Shown: positions 22,675 to 35,900 of the stretch, one piece after another
Layout of the letters: every line of letters starts with the position of its first letter
Position numbering within the stretch: the first letter of the stretch is position 1
Assembly (NCBI RefSeq): GCF_910592395.1
Contig: NC_088309.1
Span: forward strand, 3,786,501-3,846,500
Length of the DNA: 60,000 nt
Direction of reading: 5' to 3'
From: Lineus longissimus
Taxonomy: Eukaryota; Nemertea; Pilidiophora; Heteronemertea; Lineidae
Position numbers and translations under genes: made by a program
The notes under the pieces: model-generated
What the model was told of the DNA's origin: nothing
Database searches by the model: none
What the model saw: only the letters and a program-made list of their open reading frames with translations

Positions 22675-23250
22675 ATAGACAACTTGGCAGAGCAGCAGAG
22701 ACTGACTTGGACTGGCTGTGACCGTCTCATCTCTCTCACCATGTTGTCAACACGGTGGAGCAGCCAGGACTGATTCGGCCTGGCTGTGACTGCCTCATCT
22801 CTCTCGTCATGTTGACAACTTACTTGGCAGAGCAGCATGGGCCGATTTGGCCTGGCTGTGACCGTCTCATCTCTCTCACCGTGTTGTCAACACGGTGGAG
22901 CAGCCAGGACTGATTCGGCCTGGCTGCGACTGTCTCATCTCTCTCACCGTATTGGCAACACGGTGGAGCAGCCAGGACTGATTCGGCCTGGCTGTGACCG
23001 TCTCATCTCTCTCAACGTTTTGGCAACACGGTGGAGCAGCAAGGGCTGATTCGGCCTGGCTGTGACTGTATCATCTCTCTCACTCTGTTGTCAACACAGT
23101 GGAGCAGCCAGGACTGATTCGGCCTGGCTGCGACTGTCTCATCTCTCTCACTATGTTTTCAACACGGTGGAGCAGCCAGGACTGATTCGGCCTGGCTGTG
23201 ACCGTCTCATCTCTCACACCGTGTTGGCAACACGGTGGCCGAAGACGGGT
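22675..23250. repeat. Tandem repeat, 68-bp unit with a palindromic core
   Basis: The word cacggtggag (or a variant) starts at 22751, 22891, 22959, 23027, 23095, 23163 and 23231, giving a regular 68-bp period with a diverged copy between the first two. Units carry a core of the form CACCGTGTTGGCAACACGGTG, a 10-bp perfect inverted repeat around one base, followed by gagcagccaggactgattcg and gcctggctgtgaccgtctc. Some copies have one or two changes in the left half of the palindrome. Confidence 0.93.
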
Positions 23251-23413
23251 GCCACGAGTGTCCTTTCCCTGTGCTATCAGGAAGTACATTTCAAGGCAGG
23301 ACAATGTCACAATCGAGTCATGGTGGACTGAACAACAGGCAGTCCTTGCTGTTATCTCCCCTGTGTTTTCTTAGATGAACTAAGCCAATAACAATGATTT
23401 AGAATCTTGTATT

Positions 23414-23419
23414 TTTATT
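23414..23419 (-). terminator. Polyadenylation signal of the MCTP gene
   Basis: TTTATT on the plus strand, AATAAA on the minus. It is the last one before the satellite block and about 2.5 kb past the MCTP stop, so it is the likely 3' end. Confidence 0.45.
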
Positions 23420-25666
23420 TCCCTTCCAATGTAGTAACATATCAACAAGAAAAAGAGATAAAAAAGTTAAATTGCTATTCACATGTAACGATGACAAATG
23501 TGGTATTTTAGACAAACACAACCAAAGTTCCGATGCACACTCATTAGACATAATCAATAAAGATAACTTCCAAGGTTGCAGAAGACCTTGTAGCAAGAAT
23601 ATGACTGATCTGAGTTGAGAACCTTTTCTACTCATTATCATAAGAGAACAGAATGATGACTTTGGTTGTAGTTATTCAAAATCAACACATTTAACAACAT
23701 AATCAATGCACAGTCATTAGAAATCTGAAAGATCTTTGAAGAATAACTGAGATCAGTAGAAAAAGTAGAACTGGTTTGATAGTTTCTAAATCACAACTGG
23801 TTTAAGCAATCGTTAGAACTCCTAAAGGCTGAGCCTGTTGTATCCGGACCATGTAAAAACCTATCTCCACATAAGTGTGTCATGCTGTGCAATTGGCTTA
23901 TGCCTGTGGAGAACTTGGAATGAAATACCAAGTTCATGGGCGATATTTGCGACAGGCTAATGTGGAAAGACGGCTTTTGTCTGTGAGAATAGCTAATAAA
24001 CCAACCACAAGTGTATACAAAGTCTCTGGTGAAATCAAAAATCAAAATACTGTCATGGTACATGTGCTCTTGAGTAGTTTGATAATGGTAAATAGAATGA
24101 CCATTCACAATGTGATCAACCCATCTCAGCATAAGAATTCTAGAGTGTGAGAGTCCTGGACTGTTTTACAGTTAATGGGGAATGCATACATACAGGGTGT
24201 GGGCTATTTCAGGTGCGCTGTTGTGACCCCATTTACTGGCTCTGTACACTGGCACTGCGTGGCATTGTGTCACAATGTGTGACGACAATGCTAACAGCAT
24301 TGTCGTTCCGATAATCACACAAGCCTTGAAAAGGAAAACCATCTACAGGGTGTTACCAAAAGTCTGCTACCCCATTGTTGTGCAGCTCTATGATTATAGG
24401 TAATCCCAACATGATTTCTAGAATATCTTAATACATGGGCTATTTGTGTATTGAAAGTACATGTAGTAGTTTTGGCAGAAGAGAGTGGAGAGAGGTTCCT
24501 TTAATAATATAGATTTAAGACCCAGCCTGAACATTTAGAAAATGAAACAAAAGATATCACACAACCTTCCCAAGATCAAGAGATTTTCAACACGACTTAA
24601 AGTATAAAACTAATGATATTTTACACCTTTACATATATGTACACAGAAATTCATATTTCAACACAATACACGTATATCATCAGAGATGAGTTTCTTGAAA
24701 TAGAAAAAATAAAATAAAATAAGAGCATGCAGAACTTCCTCTTATTTAAAGCTGAACTGTTTCTATAAAAGCCCTGTTCCACAGAGTTAGTTAGACCTGC
24801 CAGAAACATTAAAGTGACAGACCCCACCCATATCACAGATACTGTTGATCACATAATCTGTCTTCAGACAGGGGCAGTCCATATACTTTCTAAGTTTATG
24901 GTTTTTTTAACAGAGACAGCTTAGCTTTAAAAACACATCTTGCATTGACAAACATGCAAAGTTAGTTTACTGAGGAGTCTAACACAGATAGCTGGCACAT
25001 CAAAAATTTCCTAGAATCACTAAAACAGCTGGTACATTCAAATTTTTGACACAAGGGAGCACCACCACTGTTGTAGATGCTTATTTGCCTTCACTTATGC
25101 TTCAGCAGTAAGCCTCTGAGGGAGGGAGATGATGCTTAACGGTAAAACAGCTATTTCAACTGAAATGTACATAACTTACGGTCTTGGGTTTAGGAACTGA
25201 TGCACTGGCCAGCAGTACATCTCAAAATAAAAGCAGTGATCACAATATTGGGTATCTATTTTCGTTTCCGGACTTTGCATTGACAAGAGGAATTAATCAC
25301 TTCCTGTTATCTTGTACATCCTACAACAAATGTTGAGCATTCTCACTCGCTTTCATTTTCCGTCGAATGTGACAGAACGACAGTGAAACACCCAGATTTC
25401 AAGATGCTCAATAAAGAAATCACAACATGGAGCATCGAAAACAAAACATCCAATAAAACTAAAATAATACAGTATATATCATACACTGATGTTAAAAGAA
25501 TTTAGTACATATCATACACTGATGTCAAAAGAAATTACTACTGGTAATACTCCCCATAAGAAAATATATATCAGCTACATCGGAGCATCTTATTCCTATA
25601 GGAATCCACAAGATACGAAGTTGCTTTCTTTTTGCTTTAATAGTTTCAATAGATTTACATTTAGTC

Positions 25667-25851
25667 ACTTGGACCAACTTCAGCAATCACTCGAATGTAC
25701 CTTGACTTAGAAATCACTTGGACTAACTTTAACAATCACTTGGACCAACTTCAGCAATTACTTAGACCAACTTCAGCAATTCACTTGGACCAACTTCAGC
25801 AATCACTTGGACCAACTTCAGCAATTCATCAGGACCAACTTCAGCAATCCT
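25667..25851. repeat. Minisatellite in the MCTP 3' UTR, unit about 25 bp
   Basis: The word cttggaccaacttcagcaat recurs about seven times with small changes and one-base length variation (cacttggaccaacttcagca, cttagaccaacttcagcaat, aggaccaacttcagcaatcc). Confidence 0.88.
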
Positions 25852-25906
25852 CATAGCACCATATTCAATTTGACACAGGCAATGTACAAAAACAGTGTTG
25901 CTGTGG

Positions 25907-26941
25907 TTAACTCTGTTTCTTCTTCTTTGAGGGTACATTGCTGAGGTCTGGACGTAACTCTCGATAGTGCATCTGCAAAGAGGGAACATAATAGGTGAAA
26001 CGCTGAATCAGGGTTATTTAGTCAGGTGGAGACTATTACTGTTGAAGGTACAGCCGACGGCTAGGTAATAATGCCCTCAACCCTTACCATTTCAAAGACA
26101 TTAAAAGGTGCAGTTTTCATATTTGGAATTTCCCGTTGTTCCTTTAAATTATCTTGCAGAATTCAATATAAATGAAACTTACAAGTTCTTTATCTGAAGG
26201 TATCCTTGAAAGGAAGTCCAGCAGTTCATTATTGTTAATGGCATTAGGGGCTCGTAGTTTCTTTGTGAATTTGTTGATACCTGTAATGATATGGAATATT
26301 TGACAGCTTTAAAGAAAAGCTTAACTTCATTAGATCCAACAGAGCCAAGTTGCTTGTGATATCAGATAAATTTCAACCAGGCATCACACACAACGAATTC
26401 CACCAGAAGTCACACCCAACGTTGCTCTGCTGCTTTTTCAGATGCCATCTGCAGGTCATCTCTTGCACAAAAGGAACTTTATTTGCAAAAATGTAAAGTT
26501 TTAATGGATGTGCTAAGTCTTTAAAAACATGACACAGATTATGCTAAACTTACCCCATGCCACTATAAGGTAGCGGACAGGCACATAATACAGGATGATC
26601 GTAGCTATGAAGAGGGCCACAACAGCCAGACCAGACAACCAGGGAACAGTCCAGTTGAATGTGCTGAAAACAAGGAAGAGGCTGGATTACGGATGTGAAC
26701 AACCTTATAAGGTGTTTAATCCTAACATTATAGGTCTGGTAACTCACAAGTGCATATCTATTGTGACCTTTGGAAAGACACCTTACTCTCTGGCCACTTT
26801 CTTTGCACAAGACATGAATCAAACAGAGCCTTACTTTTTGATTCGTTCACCCATGGAGGCCGCAGTGTCCATGCCTTCTTGCACCTGGAGACAGATCTCT
26901 TGTACTTGGTGGAGCTTTCCCTTGAAGCCTTTCTTCTCATC
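25907..26941 (-). CDS. MCTP exons: second membrane segment and C-terminus
   Basis: Exons 26941-26835 ([20 protein letters not shown], ending MGERIKN), 26663-26554 ([18 protein letters not shown], then [16 protein letters not shown]), 26280-26183 ([20 protein letters not shown], ending [12 protein letters not shown]) and 25972-25907 ([12 protein letters not shown], then KKKKQS and TAA at 25907). GERIKNTFNWTVPxLS, [19 protein letters not shown] and [14 protein letters not shown] are near-invariant in MCTPs. The basic C-terminal tail is also typical. Confidence 0.96.
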
Positions 26942-29900
26942 CTGATAGAATTTAAAGAACGATTAGTCACAGCAATATCTCTGATGCAAAAATGATTGTT
27001 GATTTTAAGACAGACCAGATTGCATTTTTAAACAGAATGTAGTCTCTAGATTTGTTAGTCTTAAGAGAGCATGCAAAATGAAAAGCATACAGAGGATTAT
27101 ACATGAGGTGCTCATACAAAAGGAGGGAATTAGGGTCAAAGACTGATACTGTGTCATTTTCATGGGCTGATGGTACACAAGATTTCATCTAAAACGATAT
27201 ATCGCTTGTGAATTGACCAAGTGTTTTTAGCCTTTAAAGGCGCGTTTACCTCTTTCAGCTATAAATCCCATTAAAATGTTTCATGTCAAGACTATTACGA
27301 CTATGTTGTTTTTGAACAACCCAACCCAGGAATCACAAATAGAAAACCCAAACAGGATGGAGAAGACAGCATTGAGCAGACGACACCTTACCTTACTTTC
27401 CGGTGTTTTCTAGAAGCAGAAGACAATACAATACTATCAAGGACATGCATGCAATGCTTATATGAAGTAAACAAATCATTTTTAGGGAAGCAAAAGCTTT
27501 TTTTGTCTTTAGGGGAGAGGGAATGGTGCCACACAAACAAGCTTTTAAATACAACAGCGGTACATGTTCTGTTTCTCAAGCAGACTATTACAATACCATT
27601 ACAGAAACTATAAACAACAACAATAACAACAACAAAAGCAATTTTCAAAATGGTTTCCTAGCTAGTTTCTCGCAACAGAGCAGAAGGTGATTTGACTTTG
27701 ACCTTTGACCTACCTTTGCCTCTTTCTCTTCTTCTTCTTCATCTTCTTCATCAAAATACTCCTGAAGATAACAAGGGTCAAGGTCAGATGGTTTTAAAAA
27801 ATGAGAGATTGAAAACTCTAAAGGAACGTGGATGCAGCTGGGTGCCTGATCTTTTCAACAGATGGTTGATGAGAAGACCAGTATAGCCTATAACTTTCAA
27901 CTGACGGTTTGTCTTCTTTCTGGATGGCCAATGCTGAAGGTGAATGTTCTTGCAACAAAAAAATATTCTATCAAAATACCTTTGAACAAATATTGGTGGC
28001 AACGAGGTAACAAGAACGTAGCAGAAAGTTAACAGGCTCGATCTTTGATAACAGGTTATTCTTCATCGGTTGTAAGTTGAAGATTCATTTCACCCAATGA
28101 TCAGAAAATCACCAGTTAGTAATTATGGATATTGTTATTGTTATATTGTTTAGTCAGGGAGAAGAGTGTTGTTCCAGTTCTCTTATGTAAAGAATCCAAA
28201 CCCAAACATTTCCAGCTTATAACAGTACAACCACACACCAATCAAATTATAGAAAACAAACAGCCCATGCCAAGCGAAATGGTAGATTTTGATTTCAGTA
28301 AGAAAATTCTTTTCCATTGCTTAAATCCACTCTCTCAATCATTTTGACAACTTATCCTTTTTACCGAATCCCAGCACCCAAAACACCACCATTTCCAGTC
28401 TGTTCAAACTCTGTTGTGCAGGGTTGTGATAAACACCATCATAAATAGTACCCTTGATTGTGTTTGTTATGAGCAAATTGTTACCATGGTTATTCAAAGT
28501 AGGTTGAAAACAAGACAATACCCTAAGCTTTTGGAGCTCTTTTATTTTCCTGTCTATTTCTCTCTGAAAAGTGTAACAATTTGATGAAAGAAACTGGGCT
28601 AGATTCGGCTAAGGGCAAAATCTGAAACTGAAAAATATAACATAACATGAGATGAAACACAAAGCAAACGTGAAATAAATGGCTCTTCTACCAGGCACAA
28701 TAAAGAATTGTAATCAGGGAATCTACTCTTAGTGAAAAATCTTTGAATCAAATTATCAAATAAGGTATAGACACCGACAATGGTTCTGCCAAGATTTGGT
28801 GGTAAGTACAACAAGATTCAAGAAAGCCTTGTTAATGCTGCCTCTGGGAGTTTAGCCAACACAAGCACCAAGGCTGACTCCAGTGCTGAATCTTGACTGC
28901 CCTAGCTACTATACTTCCAATGATTTAAGATACCTCTCAGTATACTCTGACTTGATCGAAAAGACCTGATCTGAAGTCACAAAGCAACTTTGCTTATATC
29001 ATTTGATAATTCTTGGGTGATACAGTCCCATTCAGAACTTCCTGATGGTAGACTATGGAAGCACCCATCCGAGAGGGTTCAAAAAATGGGCAACCCAATT
29101 GATCAGGTTTGGACATTCTGTCAATCAGGTATTTCGTTGAGGGCCAAAGCAACTGAAAATCCAATCCCTTATGTACCGGTATACAATGCTCTTTTTACCA
29201 GTCACCATCAATTCTTACAGAATGAAGAAATTTTAAGTTAAAAAGCACTGATGATCTATGGTATCTATGGGTAAGATGAAATGTTAGTGTGGTGTTTCAC
29301 TCATGATAAACTTATATCCAGCAATTCTGCATTTGTTAATATGGCAAGATTTGATTATCATAGAGAAGTCACGTTATTGTTGACAGTTTATCTATTAGTA
29401 ATTTAGAATGAGGTTATAGGACACAGAGGAGAAATGAAAGTTGGACTTAGGGGACTCACAAGACTCCACACTGTTACACGTTCACACCAACCTGTTAAAG
29501 AGCAAGGGAGGTCCCAGAAGTAACTGATGGCTATCACTACAGGATTTTAATACAATACCGTATTTGAAAATAGAGAGCGATTTAGATGCATCAGAAAAAT
29601 GCACACAAGCATTACACCAATATGGGATGAGCTGCTTTCATTCAATGCCTGACAACTGCAGTGCCAAAAAATTGCTGTTTTTGGTCTTATAAACTTTCAA
29701 CCACCTGACAAACTGAGTGTTACATGACATTATGGATGACTTCAGACATGTATTACCTTGATTATGAAGTCTGACGTAACTGATGATGACTTCATGCAAC
29801 ACTTGATTTGTCACATGATCAGAAATTTATGGGGCCTGAAAATTCAATTATTCATGACAACGAGCGCTGTTGTATGACCTCGAACAAAAGCTGCAGGTTC

Positions 29901-32900
29901 CCGTACTGGTTGTAACTAACCTGCAACCATTGACCACCTTCTATACAAAACTTCGTATTAACGTTAGTGATAGTCATTTGCCCAAGGAATCCTCAATCAA
30001 GTCAACAACAGACTGTTCTGAAATCATGCCCCTGAACAAGTTGGTTTTTCAAATGTCCTCTAAAATGAGAAGAAAGGATCTCACCAAGCGATTGAACTTT
30101 AGATTTGGTTCTCCACACGTGCATGAAAGAACCCAGACAAGTGTACAGGAGGCAAAAAAACTTGTGGTTAAATATGATTCCTGACCAGTCAGTTGTGGAA
30201 AGTCATAAGAATGGATATGAAACCAGAGATGTTTTATGAGTGGGTGAAGATGGGAACCACTTGGCAAGACTGTGCTATCCAAAAACTCGTACCTTTTTCT
30301 TGGACTAAAAGGAAAATAGAGGATTATATCAGTCAGTCACCAACAATTGAAAAGGAATAAATTTGCCAACATATTAACCTGACATGAACATTTTATGGCT
30401 TATAGTAGACTTGTCTCATTTTACAATAATGCACATGCTACCTCAGTTAAGGCATTTGATCAAGTGTAAAAACAGTATATAGGAAAATGCCATTTCGTGG
30501 TACAATTATAGCCAGGTATAATTATAACCTCGTGAGCACTGATGTGTACGCCTGGTATAATTATAACCTCTGTGAGCACTGATGTGTACGCCTGGTATAA
30601 TTATAACCTCTGTGAGCACTGATGTGTACTCCTGGTTGAAGAGGCTACAATTGTACTTGGGCTATTGTTATTGTATCGCTTTACCTAACACACGAGTCTA
30701 GTTACAGCCAACTTCAAACAAGCCATCCCAGTTATAAGTAACCTTGCTTGCCCTGCACAATTTGCAAAAACCTATAATATAATCTATCTGAAACATATTT
30801 AGGGGCTTTTTAGGCTAAATGATACTAACAGGGACCGAGTGTTTGAATTAATTTGCCAAAATGGAGAACTGTGAACAAGCAAGATTACTTCTAGACCACA
30901 GCTAACATGCCCCGATCAACTGAGTATATACAAAATATGTCAGACAGTACTTACGCCATCATAAATGTTGGCAGCAAGCTGTGACAGAGAGAATGTAATA
31001 GCAGAAACGAAATATCCGGTAATCATTGTAATGAGAACTGTTGATCAATTAACATTATACAGTTGTCTTTTTTTTTCTTGAATTCACAAATAGTTGTAAC
31101 TAGCCTAATTGTTATAAAACACAGGAACAAGTATGTTTGAATGTCAAATTTACATTGTGGGTTAGGTAAAGACAAACAAGCACTGCCATAATCCAGTAAT
31201 CATATGCAGGCAAATATGCTGAAACTTGGCATTTATAGTATTTGACATGCAAATAATTCACATTAAATTACTTTCCAAATATCACAATTACAATGTTATA
31301 TCACCTAAACCATGCAAAGAAATATAACGTCTTTTAAAGACTATATCCCTTCATATTGTCAGATTACATATCTATAACGACATTCATTCAATTCATGCAA
31401 AAGGGGAAAGACAACCCATGTAAACCACTATAACTGTTGACTTGACGTTAACAAGCACAAGACAAAATTGGGTAACCATGGTAACTACAGAGAGTTTTGG
31501 GATAGACAAGAAGAGGAAGAGCATGTACCTCGAAATTTACTCCTTGAAACTGGAGCATTCTCAATGAAAACTTTAAACAAGAAGGAAGAGTAGATGCAGG
31601 TGAGAATGAAGAGCATAAAGCTTTATGGAAATGTGAAGTATCAAAAATCAATAAAGATTGGTCTTTATTTATTCTTGATTAGTTTAATTGGAATATTATG
31701 TAAAATATTCTTGGTATATACGAAATGTTACTGCAAATGTGTGAGATAGATAGGTGCAAAAATTTGGTGGTTTACAGTATCAAACCTGCCTTTGGGCTAA
31801 TTATAATGTAATAGTAATCAGTTTCAAAGTCGTTTCCCCTTCAAAATCTATGATACGGGTACCATGAGGCTGGAACCTTTCAAACTAGTTCATTGTACTC
31901 ACATCATCTTTATTGTCCTTCATGAGGCGGCCCATCACAGAAACTATAAGCAGTTGAAAGAGGAAGACTATGAGTAGTGTCATCGGTGCCATGTACAGCT
32001 CGAAGTTCCACGTTATCACAAGATAGACCTGTAAATGAACAAGGAAGGGTTAAACTAAGAAGCACACATTGAAAACTCCTCTCCATAAAGCAGGGAGCGT
32101 ACAGAGGTAAATGTCTGCGAGGTCTCGTGTCACAGAGGTCTTTAAAATCCCTTATTTGTGCAAAGTCGCATGTTTTGTTTTGTGGTATTGGGTCAAGCTT
32201 TAATGGGTCATCTAAGATTTAGATCCCACAATGCCACTGACACTGACAAATTCTCCCCTTCCATCAAGAAACTTCATTTTCAAAGAGGGAATAAGATCTC
32301 TGAGAGATTTTTAAAGTGATTGTCTACTTACAATAAATGCCGTTATGCTGCGAGGTTTTGAGTCCCAGTTGAAGCAACTTGATATGAACTTGCCTCCCTC
32401 TACAGCATTGTCTATTATCTTTGAGACACGGTCTATGTTACGTTTCATCACCTGAAATAGTCATTACAATAGTCAATGAAACGCAGACTGAGCATTTAGC
32501 AGAAAGTGAACTGAACCCCAGAGCACTACAACCTGCTCTGCTGTCCCTCTATTTAAATTGTAGACAGCAGGACAGGGCCAGAGTAAGGGGGATGAACACA
32601 CCAAGATTCTGTGGGTCATATCTGCACAGAGACCTAATGTAAACAGTTCTGTCAGTGATTGACAGCAATAGTACTGGGAATTTTTGACTGACATGTTCAC
32701 ATCAAACTTGAGTAAGAGACTAAGCATTATCTTACAATTGAATACAAGAAACTAAATCATTTTAGCAATATCATCGGTCAACAAAAGGAATAGAACTTAC
32801 AGATATTTTGAATTTTGGCTCTGGTTGCATATATTTCTCCTCCTTTGGATTCACTGTTCTCCATGCTGCCTTTAACTGTAAGGAAAGGGTTAACGATTAA

Positions 32901-35900
32901 ATGCAAGAACAGATGGAGCCTTGTTCTAATTTTTTGAGAATCTTACCTAAAGTTACTTTTGTTGATCAAACAGCATGGGTTGACAAGGTGCGTTCCAACC
33001 AGAAAATACCAAGTTCCTTTGAAGAGGGAAATAACGTAATGCTTAAAGAAACAGAGCTGAAACCAAATGATACAAATGAGGCACTAGAACTTACATGGTT
33101 GTAGATAAAATCCATCTCTAACATAATGGCCCCTTTCGCTTTGCGATTCAATTTCCTATCTCTGAGAGCGTACCACTTTCTCTCCCCGTTCTTCATCTGA
33201 AACCGCATTAAGAAATTGATTTATAACAAATATTGCAACCAGATTATGGATTTCTCAGCAACTCTTGGCACAGTGCGATGAAAATTGAAGCAATCACAGT
33301 TGTCCTCCTCTTCTTCCTAGCATGTGAAGACAGCATCTATTTATCATCTGATTTGTGGACAGTCCAGAGACAGATGTCCAAACTTTTCCTTCTAGACTTA
33401 ACAAGTTGGCAAGAATGGACAAACATTACTGTTATCAGCCGAATTTTCGAATGGTGTTTCGTTTTCGGTTTACCCTGGAGTTCTGTTCAACATTGTTCGA
33501 TGAGCTTACCCTGAGCAATGGAATGGCTAGTTTTCCCAGAAATTCTGTCTTCTTGTCCTTATCTTCATCATAAACCGAAACCTCTAGGATGGAATGAATG
33601 TCCTTCACATTGCTGAAGAGAAATTTAAATGAAAATGTTGAACTTATGGAAAAATTCAACTCTGAAAAATTTCTAAGTCCAAATATTTTTTTCACTTTTT
33701 TTTTCCTGCTCAAAATGAAGAAACATCATCATCAATTTTGCATCCAGATTTTCAACTTCACTAACGCGACCATTCAACCTCTGTCCCATGAGTGGTCATA
33801 TCACCCTGGTTCCACTGTATGTTTAAAAGGGAAAAAATGTCTGAAGGGCCTCTTATATCAGCTGTTCTTATGAACGACTATTAATGACGTCATGTCATAA
33901 TACTTACAATGTGAAGATTTTACCCCACTCAGGGCAAAGTGTTTTGTATTCTGTCTGGGTCTGCAACCTTGCATTGACCAGCTCGAGGACACAGAACGGA
34001 TCACTCTTCCCGTTCAGATCTGCTGCGGCAAGCCCCTGAGCTTTGATAACTGAGGAAAGAAACGTACAGAGGTCATTATCGATGCAAGTCATGACATGAG
34101 CCAACCAAATATTGATAACCTTATTAATGCTGGGGAAATCAGCTGGGGACGACTTCTACCACCACAATTTGCAAAACCATCATCAACGCAAAATAAGATG
34201 ATTTTCATGGATACCTTAGTGAAAATCAGCACAATTGCTGCAGTATCGGTCAGGATGTTGGGATAACTTGATACTAGAGATAACGTGGTGTAGGTGAGAG
34301 CTCTTAATGGAAAATGGCATAAATAAAAATGACGTTACCTTTTACTTGAAGCCAGCCTACGTCCTTGAAATGTTTGAGTGAATTCAAAATACCCTGGAGC
34401 AAAAAACATTATAGGCGTCACTAAGTATACAGAACTAGTTTTTTAAAACAGCTATTTGAAACCAGTCAGGTAGATTTAAATGATATTGCAATGTCCGAAG
34501 ATGCATTTGGTGGTGACATGACTGTTATTTGATGGGGTGAAAATCTAAGTTTCCCCGCTCCCATTCAGCAACGATGCGTATCTGTGCAAACCCTCGTCTG
34601 CCAAGGCGCTGGCAGCTGAATTTTGGTCTTCACTTGACTTACATAACGTCGTACAATCTCCTCCCTCTCCATCGGGTTGTGGACGAAATTGGACAGGTCC
34701 GATATCGTCTCACTTCCCTGAGTCCCACTTATCGTCAGCAGCAGTTTGATGACACCGGCACCATCTTCCAGCGGTTGTTCTATCGTATGAGTCACTTCCC
34801 GCTCTAAATCAGCTAAGTCTATCACAGCCCTGGAAGACATGATGATTGTCCAATCAAGTTTCATTTCCTTACGAGCAAGTGCTTGATTAGACCTGGTTTG
34901 CTAAGAACAGTAGAACCTGATTTGAGAGTTCAACATGAACCGGAACAACCAACTCGGGACTAAAGCTAGTGTCTTTAGAAAGGTTGTCCTTAATAGAGAG
35001 GTCTCCACTAAGGGAGGTTCCACTGTAAATCAAATACTTGAATCTATAGGCAATGGTGTATGATCAAAAAAAATAACTCATCACCATCACCATCACCATC
35101 TTTATGTAATTTTATCTGTTTCCAGCTGAACATCACTGATAATGAAAAGTACTGATAACTGCTCATTGATCAGCATCTCTTGTTGCACAGAGAGCTGCAG
35201 GAGCAAGAAACACTTCAATGAAATAAACCTTATGAAAGGCTTGAACCCGTGTGCTGTACACACGCCATCTCCCAAATAAAATATTTAAATCTTTGGATTG
35301 TGTGGCACCTTTTATACCCAAGTACATTTCCTATCTTGATAAATTTCAAAGCGGCTCCATGGCAACCAAACAGGTTCAGCGAAGTTTTAAAAGCCAGCTT
35401 AGAGAAATACTCACAAGAGTAAAATAATGTTTTTTGCTCAGATAATGAACTGCGGAGGTTGAAAGCAAGAGTTTATTTCACCTGATCCCATGCAATTTCG
35501 ATTTCAAGATTTTGCTTGTTTAAGAAGTAAATGTATCTTTAAGAAGTTTGTATTGTACGGGTACTGTAGGGTACATCCAAAAGTGTACACAAACAGCTGA
35601 TTGCGCACATTTTCTGATGCATCCCAGTGCTGACATGATATCTATCTTGGCCAACTAATAATGACTGCTGTCATTAGAATTTTGTGCGGTATTACATGAA
35701 AATAATGTACGTATAGGCACCACTATTTAAGTTCCCACCAAAATCGTGTTGCCAATGGTCAACTCTCAAGAGAGTGAGTCCTACCTGCCCATGAGGTCAT
35801 TTTTGCCCCCAATGTCATAGTCCATCACAGTTAGTTCCAGCTGGCTTGTCTGTTCGTCATACATGTACAAATCAAACTGTTCGCGCCACTTAGGATGTAA

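Larger units (their letters stand above)
23414..25906 (-). other. MCTP 3' UTR
   Basis: No exon is seen between the MCTP stop at 25907 and the candidate poly(A) signal at 23414. It contains a minisatellite (25667-25851) and two perfect small hairpins: cattgtg/cacaatg at 24263-24277 and acgacaatgct/agcattgtcgt at 24282-24306. The open frames in the region are short and featureless. Confidence 0.55.

Noticed and set aside
22545-23331. Overlapping open frames of 70-97 codons on both strands
   Set aside because: They are translations of the 68-bp satellite in different frames.
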